Shown: positions 1 to 6,710, numbered from the stretch's first letter. The stretch: DNA of 11,647 nt from Candidatus Falkowiibacteriota bacterium (GCA_013203415.1 JABMQE010000051.1:1-11647); one strand, 5' to 3'. Made by a program: numbers and translations. The notes: a model not told the origin generated them from the letters alone.

Positions 1-1155
1 AATAAAATAAAAGAAGAGAACGGGGAAACTAATGATGTTTATAAAATGCTGGAAGAATGGTCGATTACCAATCCGGACAAAATTTCGGGAGAAACTTTGG
101 ATACTGAAATAGAAAAAGAAAAGACCTTTAAGGTAACAAGCGAGGGGGGCGAGAAAAAAACAGGCATAGCCCATGGCATGATTACGGTTTTTAACGACCA
201 AGGCGTGGCCCAAGATTTAATTAAGAAGACAAGATTTAAAAGTGACAATGGGGCAGTTTTTAGAATAAAAGAAGCAATAAAGGTTCCGGCTAAAGGAAAA
301 ACAGAAATTGAAGTTTTTGCGGACGAAGAGGGAGAGGCCGGTAATGTAGGGGCAGGCAGGTTTATTTTGCCAGGATTTACAAGCGAAGCCAAAAGAAAAG
401 TGGTTTATGCGGAAAGCTACGAAGCGATGAGCGGCGGAGTGGTTTACGAAAAAATGCTAACTCAGGAAGATATCAACACAGCAAACGATGAGATGCAGGA
501 AATGCTTTACAGTGAGGCGATTTTAATGCTTGATGCTAATCTAAAGGAGATTATGGGCGGGACGAGATTACCAGTGGATGCAGGGAGCGAGGAAGGAGAC
601 GAGAACGCGGAAGAAGGCAGTGGTGAGGAAGAAGCTGCGCAAGATAACGAAACATTAGCAAGAGATCTTATAAATGATTATGACAAAATTTTAACCAATG
701 CTATAGCCAAAGAGGTTTTAGAAGTATCAATAACGCCAGAGATAGGAACCAAAACCGAGGAATTTAAGTTAAAGATGAAATTAAGAGTGACAGCGGTTTT
801 GTTTGATACGGATAATCTTTTAACCTTGGCAAAAATTAAACTTAAAAACCAACTAAGCGATAATTACGAGCTTAGCGCTATTGATGAGGAGAGTTTAACT
901 TACTCGGTAAAAAAATATGATGCGGATTTGGGAATGGCTACTTTGGCAGTTTCTTTAACCGGGAATGGTTATATAAAATCCGGTGATTTGATAAATAAAT
1001 TTAATTTGGCGAGTTTGGAGCCAGAGACGATTGAGGCCTATTTGGATGCTCATCCAGAGATTGCCAATATAGAGATAAAAGAAGCGCCGGTTTGGGTGCG
1101 GAAGCTGCCGATTCTAAAAAACAGGATTAGGGTGGAAATACGATTGCCGGAGTAA
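1..1155 (+). CDS. Baseplate J/gp47-like protein, 3' part (5' end outside window)
   Basis: The frame is open from base 1, so the gene starts upstream; 384 residues are visible and the stop is TAA. The first internal ATG (46) is not a credible start because the upstream codons continue the same protein. The block around window residues 55-150 (HGMITVFNDQG, TRFKSDNGAVFRI, a VP-K-KTEIEV run, ADEEGEAGNVG, FILPGF, then SYEAMSGGV) matches what I recall of CPR proteins annotated as baseplate J/gp47: a small beta domain, a TRF...FR motif and an 'AD..G...NvG...f.iPGF' motif. A Glu/Gly-rich linker follows (about residues 197-220), then an alpha/beta C-terminal domain. In phages, J-type proteins build the baseplate; the role of the CPR versions is unknown, with a surface or contractile structure only inferred. 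No transmembrane segment is visible in this part. It has no clear link to the genes downstream. Confidence 0.6.
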   Translation, partial: NKIKEENGETNDVYKMLEEWSITNPDKISGETLDTEIEKEKTFKVTSEGGEKKTGIAHGMITVFNDQGVAQDLIKKTRFKSDNGAVFRIKEAIKVPAKGKTEIEVFADEEGEAGNVGAGRFILPGFTSEAKRKVVYAESYEAMSGGVVYEKMLTQEDINTANDEMQEMLYSEAILMLDANLKEIMGGTRLPVDAGSEEGDENAEEGSGEEEAAQDNETLARDLINDYDKILTNAIAKEVLEVSITPEIGTKTEEFKLKMKLRVTAVLFDTDNLLTLAKIKLKNQLSDNYELSAIDEESLTYSVKKYDADLGMATLAVSLTGNGYIKSGDLINKFNLASLEPETIEAYLDAHPEIANIEIKEAPVWVRKLPILKNRIRVEIRLPE

Positions 1156-1213
1156 CACGATTCACGATACACGTAACACGTAACAAATGCGAATAACTGT
1201 TTCGTGTTATGTG
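1156..1213. repeat. Micro-repeats and inverted repeat after the baseplate-like gene
   Basis: The spacer begins with stuttering copies of a CACGA/CACGTAACA word. The arm CACGTAACACG (1170-1180) can pair with CGTGTTATGTG (1203-1213) through one G-T wobble, with a 22-base loop. No T-run follows, so it is not an obvious intrinsic terminator. The same style of near-repeat word recurs at 7682-7718 and inside tsaE. Confidence 0.55.
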
Positions 1214-1221
1214 AGATTAAC

Positions 1222-1249
1222 TTGACTTTTTTGATTTTTTTGATATAAT
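1222..1249 (+). promoter_or_regulatory. Sigma70-type promoter of the T-box leader
   Basis: TTGACT (1222-1227) and a perfect TATAAT (1244-1249) are separated by 16 bp. Transcription would start near 1256, just before the structured leader. This is one of the two best promoters in the window. Confidence 0.75.
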
Positions 1250-1255
1250 GAATAT

Positions 1256-1645
1256 ATTAAAGTGATTGCAGTGTTATACCAAGCACTGGTTGAGCTCTTG
1301 AAGCGGGCTTGACGTTGTTGCTCCTGAGCTTGCTACTGAGCATGCTCCGGAGCAAACCTAAACTTTGATGACAGATGAATAAAAAGGGTCTAGCGCAGGA
1401 ACACCATTCAACTATAACCTATCATTTGCCTGAAAGTTGATGGATTGCCACAAAATCACAAAAAAAATCACAAAATTTATGCGAATTATTTTGTGAAAAA
1501 GTGGTGAATTTGTGTCCTTTGCGCCTAGGAACTTGGGTGGAACCGCCCCCCACCACTTTTGCCGACGATAAACTTGGCGTAAGAAATATCAAAAGCAAAA
1601 GTGGTGGGAGGGTCCCAATCAGCGTTTTGTTGGTTGGGTTTTTTT
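1256..1645 (+). promoter_or_regulatory. T-box riboswitch leader, probably of thrS
   Basis: The 3' part is a clear T-box antiterminator. TTGGG (1533-1537) pairs with CCCAA (1614-1618), followed by the seven-base bulge TGGAACC (1538-1544), whose TGGA can bind the NCCA end of uncharged tRNA. Above it, 1545-1548 pairs with 1610-1613 (three G-C pairs and a G-U) and 1549-1562 pairs with 1595-1608 (14 bp). The strand 1614-1621 is also the 5' arm of an intrinsic terminator, giving the expected on/off choice. Upstream hairpins are a rod at 1318-1355, CCATtCAACT/AGTTGATGG at 1404-1443, and a 9-bp stem at 1468-1496. Known T-boxes sense tRNA aminoacylation. Threonine specificity is inferred from thrS being the next plus-strand gene; ACC at 1403-1405 (context GGAACACCA) is a possible specifier codon. 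I could not fold a canonical Stem I. The distance to thrS (565 bp) is unusually long. Confidence 0.75.
1614..1645 (+). terminator. Intrinsic terminator of the T-box
   Basis: CCCAATCA (1614-1621) pairs with TGGTTGGG (1631-1638), eight pairs including one T-G, around a nine-base loop and followed by seven Ts (1639-1645). Its 5' arm is shared with the antiterminator, so the two structures exclude each other. Confidence 0.85.
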
Positions 1646-1660
1646 GTAGGGTTCGTCCTT

Positions 1661-1680
1661 CCTGCCTGCCGGCAGGCAGG
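1661..1680. repeat. Perfect 20-bp palindrome
   Basis: CCTGCCTGCC is followed directly by its reverse complement GGCAGGCAGG. It lies 15 bp beyond the T-box terminator. GC-rich CCTGCC palindromes of this kind are familiar as dispersed repeats in CPR-type genomes. A related imperfect one is at 5511-5535. Confidence 0.8.
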
Positions 1681-1689
1681 CGGACTCAC

Positions 1690-1720
1690 TTTATTAATTT
1701 ATTGGTTTATTAATTTATTG
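1690..1720. repeat. Two 15-bp direct repeats, 16-bp period
   Basis: TTTATTAATTTATTG occurs at 1690-1704 and again at 1706-1720, separated by one G. The AT-rich pair sits between the palindrome and the edge of the GC-rich antisense unit. It may mark an insertion boundary, though nothing in the sequence proves that. Confidence 0.7.
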
Positions 1721-1726
1721 ACGAGG

Positions 1727-1761
1727 AAATAAAACGAGTCCGCACAAATGCTAGTGCGGAC
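1727..1761 (-). terminator. Terminator of the antisense small-protein operon
   Basis: On the minus strand, GTCCGCAC and GTGCGGAC (plus positions 1738-1745 and 1754-1761) form a perfect 8-bp stem with an 8-base loop, followed by TCGTTTTATTTC. It lies about 45 bp past the stop of the 81-aa gene. Read on the plus strand there is no T-run after it, so thrS read-through would not be stopped here. Confidence 0.75.
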
Positions 1762-1804
1762 CCGACATGGTCGGAAGCGATGGAGAGAATATGCGAACTG
1801 GGGA

Positions 1805-2050
1805 CTATGCCGGTTCGAGGGTACGGACAGTCCTCTCGGTCGCCATGTCCTGAATAACCCCTTCGGCCTTCAGGACATCATCCTCTCCGACCAGAACACC
1901 CCAAGGAGTGCTGATGTCAGAGAAAATCTCAATCCCCTCTCCCTGGCATCTGGACACGACCTCGGCAAAGGTGTCGTGCCCCACCTTTTCGCGGCCGGGG
2001 AAATCAAGCCAATGCTTTTCGACATAGCCAGTAGTAGCGATTTCCGGCAT
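1805..2050 (-). CDS. Small hypothetical protein, 81 aa, strong ribosome site
   Basis: The start ATG at 2050 follows a strong SD (AAAGGAGGG with a six-base gap); the stop is TAG. An in-frame ATG further upstream (2134) lacks such a site, so the short form is chosen. The product begins MPEIATTGYVEKHWLDFPG and is acidic, with an HDTFAEVVSRCQGEG helix-like stretch and an ISTPWGVLVGEDDVLKAEGV stretch that looks like a beta-turn-beta/helix unit. I see no signal peptide, no transmembrane segment and no family I recognise. It is second in a two-gene minus-strand operon, 14 bp after the 29-aa membrane peptide ORF, with its own promoter and terminator. GC content looks well above that of neighbouring genes. 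The operon sits antisense in the leader of thrS, so read-through of thrS would run against it. That it is coding rests on the SD, the operon layout and the terminator. Confidence 0.6.
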   Translation of the reverse strand: MPEIATTGYVEKHWLDFPGREKVGHDTFAEVVSRCQGEGIEIFSDISTPWGVLVGEDDVLKAEGVIQDMATERTVRTLEPA

Positions 2051-2064
2051 GTGGTGCCCTCCTT

Positions 2065-2154
2065 TCACTGTGCTTTGCCAACGACGAAGAGTATTGTCCC
2101 TGCCATTATTGCGAGAAAGGACAACCTCTTCCAAGAAATCAATCTTATCAGCAT
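2065..2154 (-). CDS. Small membrane peptide, 29 aa
   Basis: ATG at 2154 is preceded by AGAGGAGGGACAGTT, a strong SD six bases from the start. The peptide starts MLIRLISWKRLSFLAIMAG and continues TILFVVGKAQ before a TGA stop that overlaps the SD region of the next gene. Residues about 11-26 are hydrophobic, and the K/R residues lie mainly on the N-terminal side, so one short membrane segment with the N-terminus inside is plausible. It could act as a membrane peptide, as a leader peptide coupling translation of the 81-aa protein, or as a toxin-like peptide; the sequence does not decide between these. It is the first gene after the minus-strand promoter at 2188-2216. Confidence 0.55.
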   Translation of the reverse strand: MLIRLISWKRLSFLAIMAGTILFVVGKAQ

Positions 2155-2187
2155 AACTGTCCCTCCTCTCTTTATAGTGTTTAATTT

Positions 2188-2216
2188 ATAATAACTTAAT
2201 ACAAAATTTATGTCAA
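2188..2216 (-). promoter_or_regulatory. Strong antisense promoter overlapping the thrS start codon
   Basis: On the minus strand a perfect TTGACA (plus 2211-2216) is 17 bp from TATTAT (plus 2188-2193). Transcription would begin near 2181 and run into the two small ORFs. The -35 box lies within codons 1-3 of thrS, so polymerase here and transcription or translation of thrS must interfere. Confidence 0.7.
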
Positions 2217-3946
2217 GTGAAAATTCTATCGAAATTAAACGCCATTCCCTATCCCATGTTTTGGCGCAGGCAGTTAAAAAACTTTATCCAAAAGCCAAGC
2301 TTGGGATTGGGCCGGCTATTGATGATGGGTTTTATTATGACTTTGACAATCTAAAGTTGAGTCCGGAAGATTTGCCTAAGATTCAGAAAGAGATGAAAAA
2401 AATTATTTCTAGGGGCGAGAAGTTTGAGAAATACGAAGTAACTAAGGCCGAAGCGACGAAGGTTTTGAAAGGTGAACCGTATAAATTAGAATTGATTAAA
2501 CACCTGAAAGGTAAAAAGGTTTGTTTTTATCGCAACGTTGGCTCGAAAGACGACGAGACGTTTTCTGATATGTGTGCTGGACCGCATGTTAAATCGACTA
2601 AAGAATTAGGATTTGATTCTTTTAAGTTGTCCCGTTTGGCTGGGGCTTATTGGCGGGGGGATGAAAAAAATAAGATGCTTACCCGGATTTATGGAGTGGC
2701 TATGGAAAGTAAAACAGAGCTTTCTAAGTATCTAGAGATGCTGGAAGAAGCAGAAAAACGCGACCATAGAAAAATTGGGTTACAGCAGGATTTATTTTCT
2801 TTCCACCATGAAGGGCCGGGGTTTCCTTTTTGGCATGACAAGGGTTTGATAATTTGGGAAGAGCTGGTTAAGTACTGGCGAGGGGAACATAGAAAAGCAG
2901 GATACGAAGAGGTTTCGACACCGATTATGCTAAAGCAGGATTTATGGCAGACATCAAAGCATATGCAGACCTATAAAGAAAATATGTATTTTAGCGAAGT
3001 TGACAAGGAAAAATATGCGATTAAACCGATGAATTGTCCGGGAGATTTATTGATTTACAAGGAGAGGCCTCATTCGTACCGCGAGTTTCCTTTGCGGGTG
3101 GGCGAGCTGGGATTAGTGCATCGGCACGAGATGGCCGGAGTTTTGCATGGGCTTTTTCGTGTTAGGAGTTTTACTCAAGATGATGCGCATATTTTTTGCA
3201 CTAAAGAACAAGTTGAAGAAGAGCTTAAAGGAGTTTTGAAACTGACCTTACAATTTTATAAGGCGTTTGGGTTTAAGGATTTTCATATGGAGCTTTCTAC
3301 CAGACCAGAGAAATATACCGGGGATATTAAGATGTGGGATTTAGCAGAGAAGATTTTGGAGAAAGTTTTACGTGACATGAAGCTGGATTATAAAATTAAT
3401 TCGGGAGATGGAGCTTTTTACGGACCAAAGATTGACAGTCATTTGCGCGATGCTATTGGCCGGACTTGGCAATGCGGAACTTTGCAATTGGACTTTGCCC
3501 AACCAGAGAATTTTAGGCTTGAATATATTGATAAGGATGGAAAAAAGAAAAGGCCGGTAATGCTGCATCGGACTATTTATGGTTCGCTTGAAAGGTTTAT
3601 CGGGATTTTGATAGAGCATTATGCTGGAGCTTTACCTGTATGGCTCTCCCCGGTTCAGATTAGTATTATACCGGTTGGAGCAGACCATAAGAAATTTTCT
3701 TGTGAATTAGCTGATGAGTTTTTGAGTGAGAACTTTCGCGTTGAGGTCGACGATGTTAATGAGACGGTTGGAAATAAAATTAGAAAAGCCGAGAAAATGA
3801 GGATACCATATATGCTGGTTATCGGGGATAAGGAGATTGGGAGTTCTGACCTGCATGTTAGATTTAGGGGGGAGGATAAAGTTAGGAAGATGGGGAAGGA
3901 GAAGTTTGTGGAAAGTGTGAGAAAGGAGATAGAAGAGAAAAAATAG
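2210..3946 (+). CDS. thrS: Threonyl-tRNA synthetase, TGS-less
   Basis: This class II synthetase charges tRNA-Thr with threonine and ATP in the cytoplasm. At 578 aa it is shorter than the roughly 640-aa E. coli enzyme because the N-terminal TGS domain is absent; the protein starts directly at the editing domain, with HSLSHVLAQAV (HxxxH, residues about 12-16) and CAGPH near 122. The catalytic domain shows motif 2-type RHEMAGVLHGLFRVRSF and DDAHIFC, the zinc ligands in PMNCPGD and YGPKIDSHL, and the last His in MLHRTIYGSLERF. The C-terminal anticodon-binding domain begins at about VQISIIPVG. ATG 2210 has no SD; the upstream 60 bases are AT-rich and contain a plus-strand TATAAT (2187-2192) without a clear -35, so a short-leader transcript is possible in addition to T-box read-through. 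No TGS domain is encoded upstream, so the short form is probably native. Confidence 0.95.
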   Translation: MSSENSIEIKRHSLSHVLAQAVKKLYPKAKLGIGPAIDDGFYYDFDNLKLSPEDLPKIQKEMKKIISRGEKFEKYEVTKAEATKVLKGEPYKLELIKHLKGKKVCFYRNVGSKDDETFSDMCAGPHVKSTKELGFDSFKLSRLAGAYWRGDEKNKMLTRIYGVAMESKTELSKYLEMLEEAEKRDHRKIGLQQDLFSFHHEGPGFPFWHDKGLIIWEELVKYWRGEHRKAGYEEVSTPIMLKQDLWQTSKHMQTYKENMYFSEVDKEKYAIKPMNCPGDLLIYKERPHSYREFPLRVGELGLVHRHEMAGVLHGLFRVRSFTQDDAHIFCTKEQVEEELKGVLKLTLQFYKAFGFKDFHMELSTRPEKYTGDIKMWDLAEKILEKVLRDMKLDYKINSGDGAFYGPKIDSHLRDAIGRTWQCGTLQLDFAQPENFRLEYIDKDGKKKRPVMLHRTIYGSLERFIGILIEHYAGALPVWLSPVQISIIPVGADHKKFSCELADEFLSENFRVEVDDVNETVGNKIRKAEKMRIPYMLVIGDKEIGSSDLHVRFRGEDKVRKMGKEKFVESVRKEIEEKK

Positions 3947-3984
3947 CCTGAGGATTAATTGTTGATATCTGTTTGAAGATACTC

Positions 3985-3993
3985 TGGTATAAT
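3985..3993 (+). promoter_or_regulatory. Extended -10 promoter of the secreted coiled-coil gene
   Basis: TGGTATAAT fits an extended -10 element (TG, one base, TATAAT at 3988-3993). A TTGATA lies 20 bp upstream, too far for a good -35. Transcription would start near 4000, giving a leader of about 25 bases with no SD. Confidence 0.6.
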
Positions 3994-4024
3994 ATAAAGA
4001 CCTAATAATTAATAAAACAAAACT

Positions 4025-5440
4025 ATGAAAAAACTATTTTTGGGAGCTGTTGTTTTCTGTTTGGCAACTTCTTTTTTTATTTCCGGATTAACAGTGGTAA
4101 TGGCGCAAGACGACGCTAATGGGGATTCTGAATCCGTAGAAGAGATAACAGAAGTGGCGGCAGAAGAACTGGATATAGGCGAGCCGGGCAGATTTTCCTG
4201 GCTTGGTAATTTTGTTAGAAATGTGCAAATCAGGGTTACCAGAGACCCGATTAAAAAATCAGAGCTGGAATTAAAAAAAGCAAATTATGAGATTTTGCGC
4301 CTTAGAAAAATTGCCAAAGAAAAGGCCAATGATGAAAAAATTCAGGAGAAGTTAGAACAAGCGGATGAGAAATATAAAAAAATAATTGCAAATATTAACG
4401 TGAGGATCCAAGAGATTAAAGCCAACGAACCAGAATCGGAGACAGCAACAAGATTAAGCAAATTCTTGGACAAATATACCGACCAGCAGATAAAACATCA
4501 GGAAATCTTAAAAAATGTAGGCGAGAAGGTGCCAGAGCAAGTGCGGGTGACGATCGAGGAAAATCGGGCAGAGCATCTGGTGAAGTTTGGCGAGGTTATG
4601 AATGAAGTTCAAGACAAGGAAAAATTTAAGCAAAGATTAAAAAAAGCAGTAGAGAAAAAAGAGGAAATTATGCAAGAACGCCAAGAACGAGTGGAAGAAC
4701 GGGTGGAAGACCGCAAAGAGGCAATAATCGAACAACATGAAAACAGCGTTGAACGCCGAGCGAATCGGGCTGATATTTTAATAGAGTTACAGGACAAAAT
4801 AGATATCCCGGAGATAAGAGCGAAAGTGCAAGAAATTAAAGCAGAACGGGCAGACCTTTTTTATGAATTAAAGCTGAAACGAGAAGAAATAAAAGTCGAC
4901 TGGAAGGATTTTAGGGAAAATGTCCAAACAGAGTACCTGGAACAAAAAGATGAGCTTAGAGGAGATATAGAAGCAAAAAATGATTTTAAGATAGACGTGC
5001 GCGATGTTAGGGGAAAATTAAAGCAGAAGAGCGAGGAAATGAGAGGAGAAAACCAAGATGCAAGAGAAGATTTTAGACAAGACACAAAAGCAGAAATACA
5101 GGAGATGAAACCGAGTTGGGGGGATAGGATAATTAATGTTTTTAAGACAAGGCCAAAGCCAGAAACTGATGTTGACACTGGAGCGGACAAGACAGACCCA
5201 TCCTTTATCCCAGAAGGCGGGATAAAGGATGACAATACTATAATACCAACGACGGACAGCGACAAAACGGATGACGGAACGACAGGTGATGACAAAGAGG
5301 GTGATGTGCCGACAACAGATGACGGTGTAACGACAGATGCGGACAAAACAGATGATGGGACGACAGATGCGGACAAAACAGATGACGGAACGACAGATGC
5401 AGATAAAACAGATGACGGAACGACGGATGCAACGGATTAA
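4025..5440 (+). CDS. Secreted DUF5667-like coiled-coil protein with Asp/Thr repeat tail
   Basis: The product is 471 aa. Residues 1-27 form a signal peptide (MKK, a hydrophobic core, then VMA before QDD). Residues about 55-130 (FSWLGNFVRNVQIRVTRDPIK, KSELELKKANYEI) resemble the DUF5667 pattern of CPR and other bacteria: a short hydrophobic stretch, a 'T.DP..K.EL.L..A' motif, then charged helices. Residues about 130-365 are almost uninterrupted E/K/R-rich helix, probably coiled coil. The last 90 residues are low complexity, ending in DADKTDDGTT copies. DUF5667 has no settled function; an extracytoplasmic fibrous or envelope-spacing role is inference. ATG 4025 lacks an SD, as do thrS, tsaD and the PPC gene. 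The gene has its own promoter and terminator. Confidence 0.7.
   Translation: MKKLFLGAVVFCLATSFFISGLTVVMAQDDANGDSESVEEITEVAAEELDIGEPGRFSWLGNFVRNVQIRVTRDPIKKSELELKKANYEILRLRKIAKEKANDEKIQEKLEQADEKYKKIIANINVRIQEIKANEPESETATRLSKFLDKYTDQQIKHQEILKNVGEKVPEQVRVTIEENRAEHLVKFGEVMNEVQDKEKFKQRLKKAVEKKEEIMQERQERVEERVEDRKEAIIEQHENSVERRANRADILIELQDKIDIPEIRAKVQEIKAERADLFYELKLKREEIKVDWKDFRENVQTEYLEQKDELRGDIEAKNDFKIDVRDVRGKLKQKSEEMRGENQDAREDFRQDTKAEIQEMKPSWGDRIINVFKTRPKPETDVDTGADKTDPSFIPEGGIKDDNTIIPTTDSDKTDDGTTGDDKEGDVPTTDDGVTTDADKTDDGTTDADKTDDGTTDADKTDDGTTDATD
5341..5430 (+). repeat. Three 30-bp in-frame tandem repeats
   Basis: Units at 5341-5370, 5371-5400 and 5401-5430 differ at only a few positions and encode DKTDDGTTDA-type decapeptides. 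Degenerate earlier units (around 5258-5280 and 5331-5340) show the array has been expanding. Thirty bases keeps the frame, so copy number may vary between strains without disrupting the protein. Confidence 0.9.
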
Positions 5441-5454
5441 AAAATGAGATAAAG

Positions 5455-5490
5455 AAAAACCCTTTGGATATTTTGAAGGGTTTTTCTTTT
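5455..5490 (+). terminator. Intrinsic terminator after the coiled-coil gene
   Basis: AAAAACCCTT (5455-5464) pairs with AAGGGTTTTT (5476-5485) around an 11-base loop and is followed by CTTTT. Flanking A and T runs would let it work in both directions. Confidence 0.85.
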
Positions 5491-5505
5491 CTCTTTTATC
5501 TTGCT

Positions 5506-5647
5506 ATTGCCCGCCTTGCCGGCGAGGCAGGCGAGGAGTGAAGCGACAAAGCAATCCCGCCTTGCAGTACGAGTGGGGTGGTAAGAAGAGTCCTTACGGC
5601 TTATCAACGGGATTGCTTCGCCCCTCGCGCAGCTCGGGGCTCGCAAT
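5506..5647. repeat. Fold-back (MITE-like) repeat element abutting the IS
   Basis: The left arm begins ATTGC (5506) and ends AAGCAATCCCG (5549-5559). The right arm begins CGGGATTGCTT (5608-5618) and ends GCAAT (5643-5647), so the 142-bp unit is an inverted repeat at both inner and outer ends. A GTAAG/CTTAC hairpin sits in the middle, and the left arm holds a nested imperfect GCC/GGC palindrome (about 5511-5535). The 'GGGATTGCTTCG...CTCGCAAT' style is common among dispersed repeats of bacteria. Nothing in it looks like a credible gene. Together with the IS left end it fills the gap between the coiled-coil gene and the transposase. Confidence 0.65.
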
Positions 5648-5673
5648 GGGCGTATTACCGCTAAATGTGTGCT
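5648..5673 (+). repeat. IS left inverted repeat
   Basis: Twenty-six bases identical to the reverse complement of the right end. The identity suggests a young or recently active copy. Confidence 0.93.
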
Positions 5674-5704
5674 CCAAGTACTCGTTCTTATTTAAGATTA
5701 GCAG

Positions 5705-5710
5705 TATAAT
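5705..5710 (+). promoter_or_regulatory. -10 box of the transposase promoter
   Basis: A perfect TATAAT lies 37 bp before the presumed transposase ATG (5748), just inside the left inverted repeat. No convincing -35 is present at normal spacing, so expression is probably low. Confidence 0.45.
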
Positions 5711-5747
5711 AGGTATGTAAGTTAAACCACTTTAACAATATACTACT

Positions 5748-6702
5748 ATGAAGAAAAAAACTTTGTTCCAGGTGTAGCAGTAATCAAGTTAAGAAAAATG
5801 GCTTTTATGGCAATGGTCGACAACGTTGGTTCTGCTGTGATTGTAAAAAATCTTTTCATTGGAAGAATCTTTCAAACAAACAACGTCGAGAACAAGTCTG
5901 GTTTGAACAATGGGTTAAGGAAGGATACTCTGTCAGGCAATTAGGGCGTCACAGTGGCTGGGGAAGCACAAAGCTTTACGAGATTATTAATCTTTGGCTG
6001 GGTCAGGTTCCCGCTTCAAATCAACAACCTCTTTTAGGAAAACATTATCTCATCTTTGACGGCACCTTTCTTCACCGGCCTAAAAGTATTGTTGTCCTCA
6101 TGGACGCTTTATCTCATAGAATTGTTAAGGGGGAATATGATGTTAAAGAGAATTCAGAACCCCAGCTGCTTGCCTTTTTTAAACCACTCAAAGATAAAGG
6201 TTTATCTCCTAAATCCTGCACCGTAGACGGCAATCCCCAAGTAATTAGAGTTTTAAGACAGCTCTGGCCAGGTATCATTATCCAACGTTGTTTAGTCCAT
6301 GTTCAAAGGCAAGGATTGATGTGGTGCCGGCAGAAACCAAGAAGGACAGATGCTAAAGCATTACGCAGATTTTTCCGTTGGGTGACTGTCATTGAGACAA
6401 AAGCTGAACAAGATCAGTTTCTTAAAAGATTGCTAAGTTGGGAACAACGATATGGCCCTCGCATTGCTGAGCGCGAGGAAAAAGGCCGTGTTTTCTCTGA
6501 CCTTAAACGAGCTAGGAGTATGTTGCTTAAGGCCTTACCAGATATGTTCCATTACTTAGATAATCCGAGCATCCCATCAACCACTAACGGCCTGGAAGGA
6601 TACTTTTCTCATCTTAAAAGACACTACCGAAATCATCGAGGATTAAGACCAGAGAAACGTGGTCACTACTTCAAATGGTACTTCTTCTTGCGACCTAAAT
6701 AG
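5748..6702 (+). pseudogene. Zinc-ribbon DDE transposase, frameshifted at an A7 run
   Basis: The intact protein would be about 317 aa. ATG 5748 reads MKKK and hits a stop at 5775-5777, while the transposase frame is +1 to it; six As instead of the seven at 5754-5760 would join the two as MKKKLCSRCSSNQ. No ATG, GTG or TTG opens the transposase frame near its start; the first ATG in that frame is at 6100, after the zinc ribbon and first Asp. The joined protein has a zinc ribbon (C6-x2-C9, C29-x2-C32), then D104 (LIFDGTF), D160 (TVDGNPQV) and E283 (TNGLEGYFSHLKRH), as in MULE/IS256-type DDE transposases that cut and join element ends. The frame could be disabled by mutation, rescued by slippage on the A run, or reflect a sequencing error. 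The rest of the frame is intact. Confidence 0.75.
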
Positions 6703-6710
6703 TTTTAAAT

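Noticed and set aside
1256..1460. tmRNA, RNase P, SRP or 6S RNA in the structured leader
   Set aside because: None of the hallmark sequences of these RNAs was found; the T-box motifs downstream account for the region.
1501..1713. 70-codon ORF starting with GTG
   Set aside because: It runs through the T-box antiterminator, its terminator and the 20-bp palindrome, which explain the sequence better.
1748..2191. 147-codon plus-strand ORF opposite the small antisense genes
   Set aside because: No ribosome site, and it covers a terminator and a promoter of the other strand. The minus-strand ORFs have strong SDs and operon layout, so this frame is a shadow.
4861..5376. 171-codon minus-strand ORF, Ser/Val-rich
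   Set aside because: It is the reverse reading of the E/K/D/T-rich coiled-coil gene; low complexity there keeps the opposite frame open. No promoter or SD.
5341..5430. CRISPR-like array
   Set aside because: Repeats are direct tandems with no spacers and are in frame inside a gene.
5538..5720. 60-codon ORF across the fold-back repeat and IS end
   Set aside because: It spans two mobile-type elements and the transposase -10 box; chance opening.
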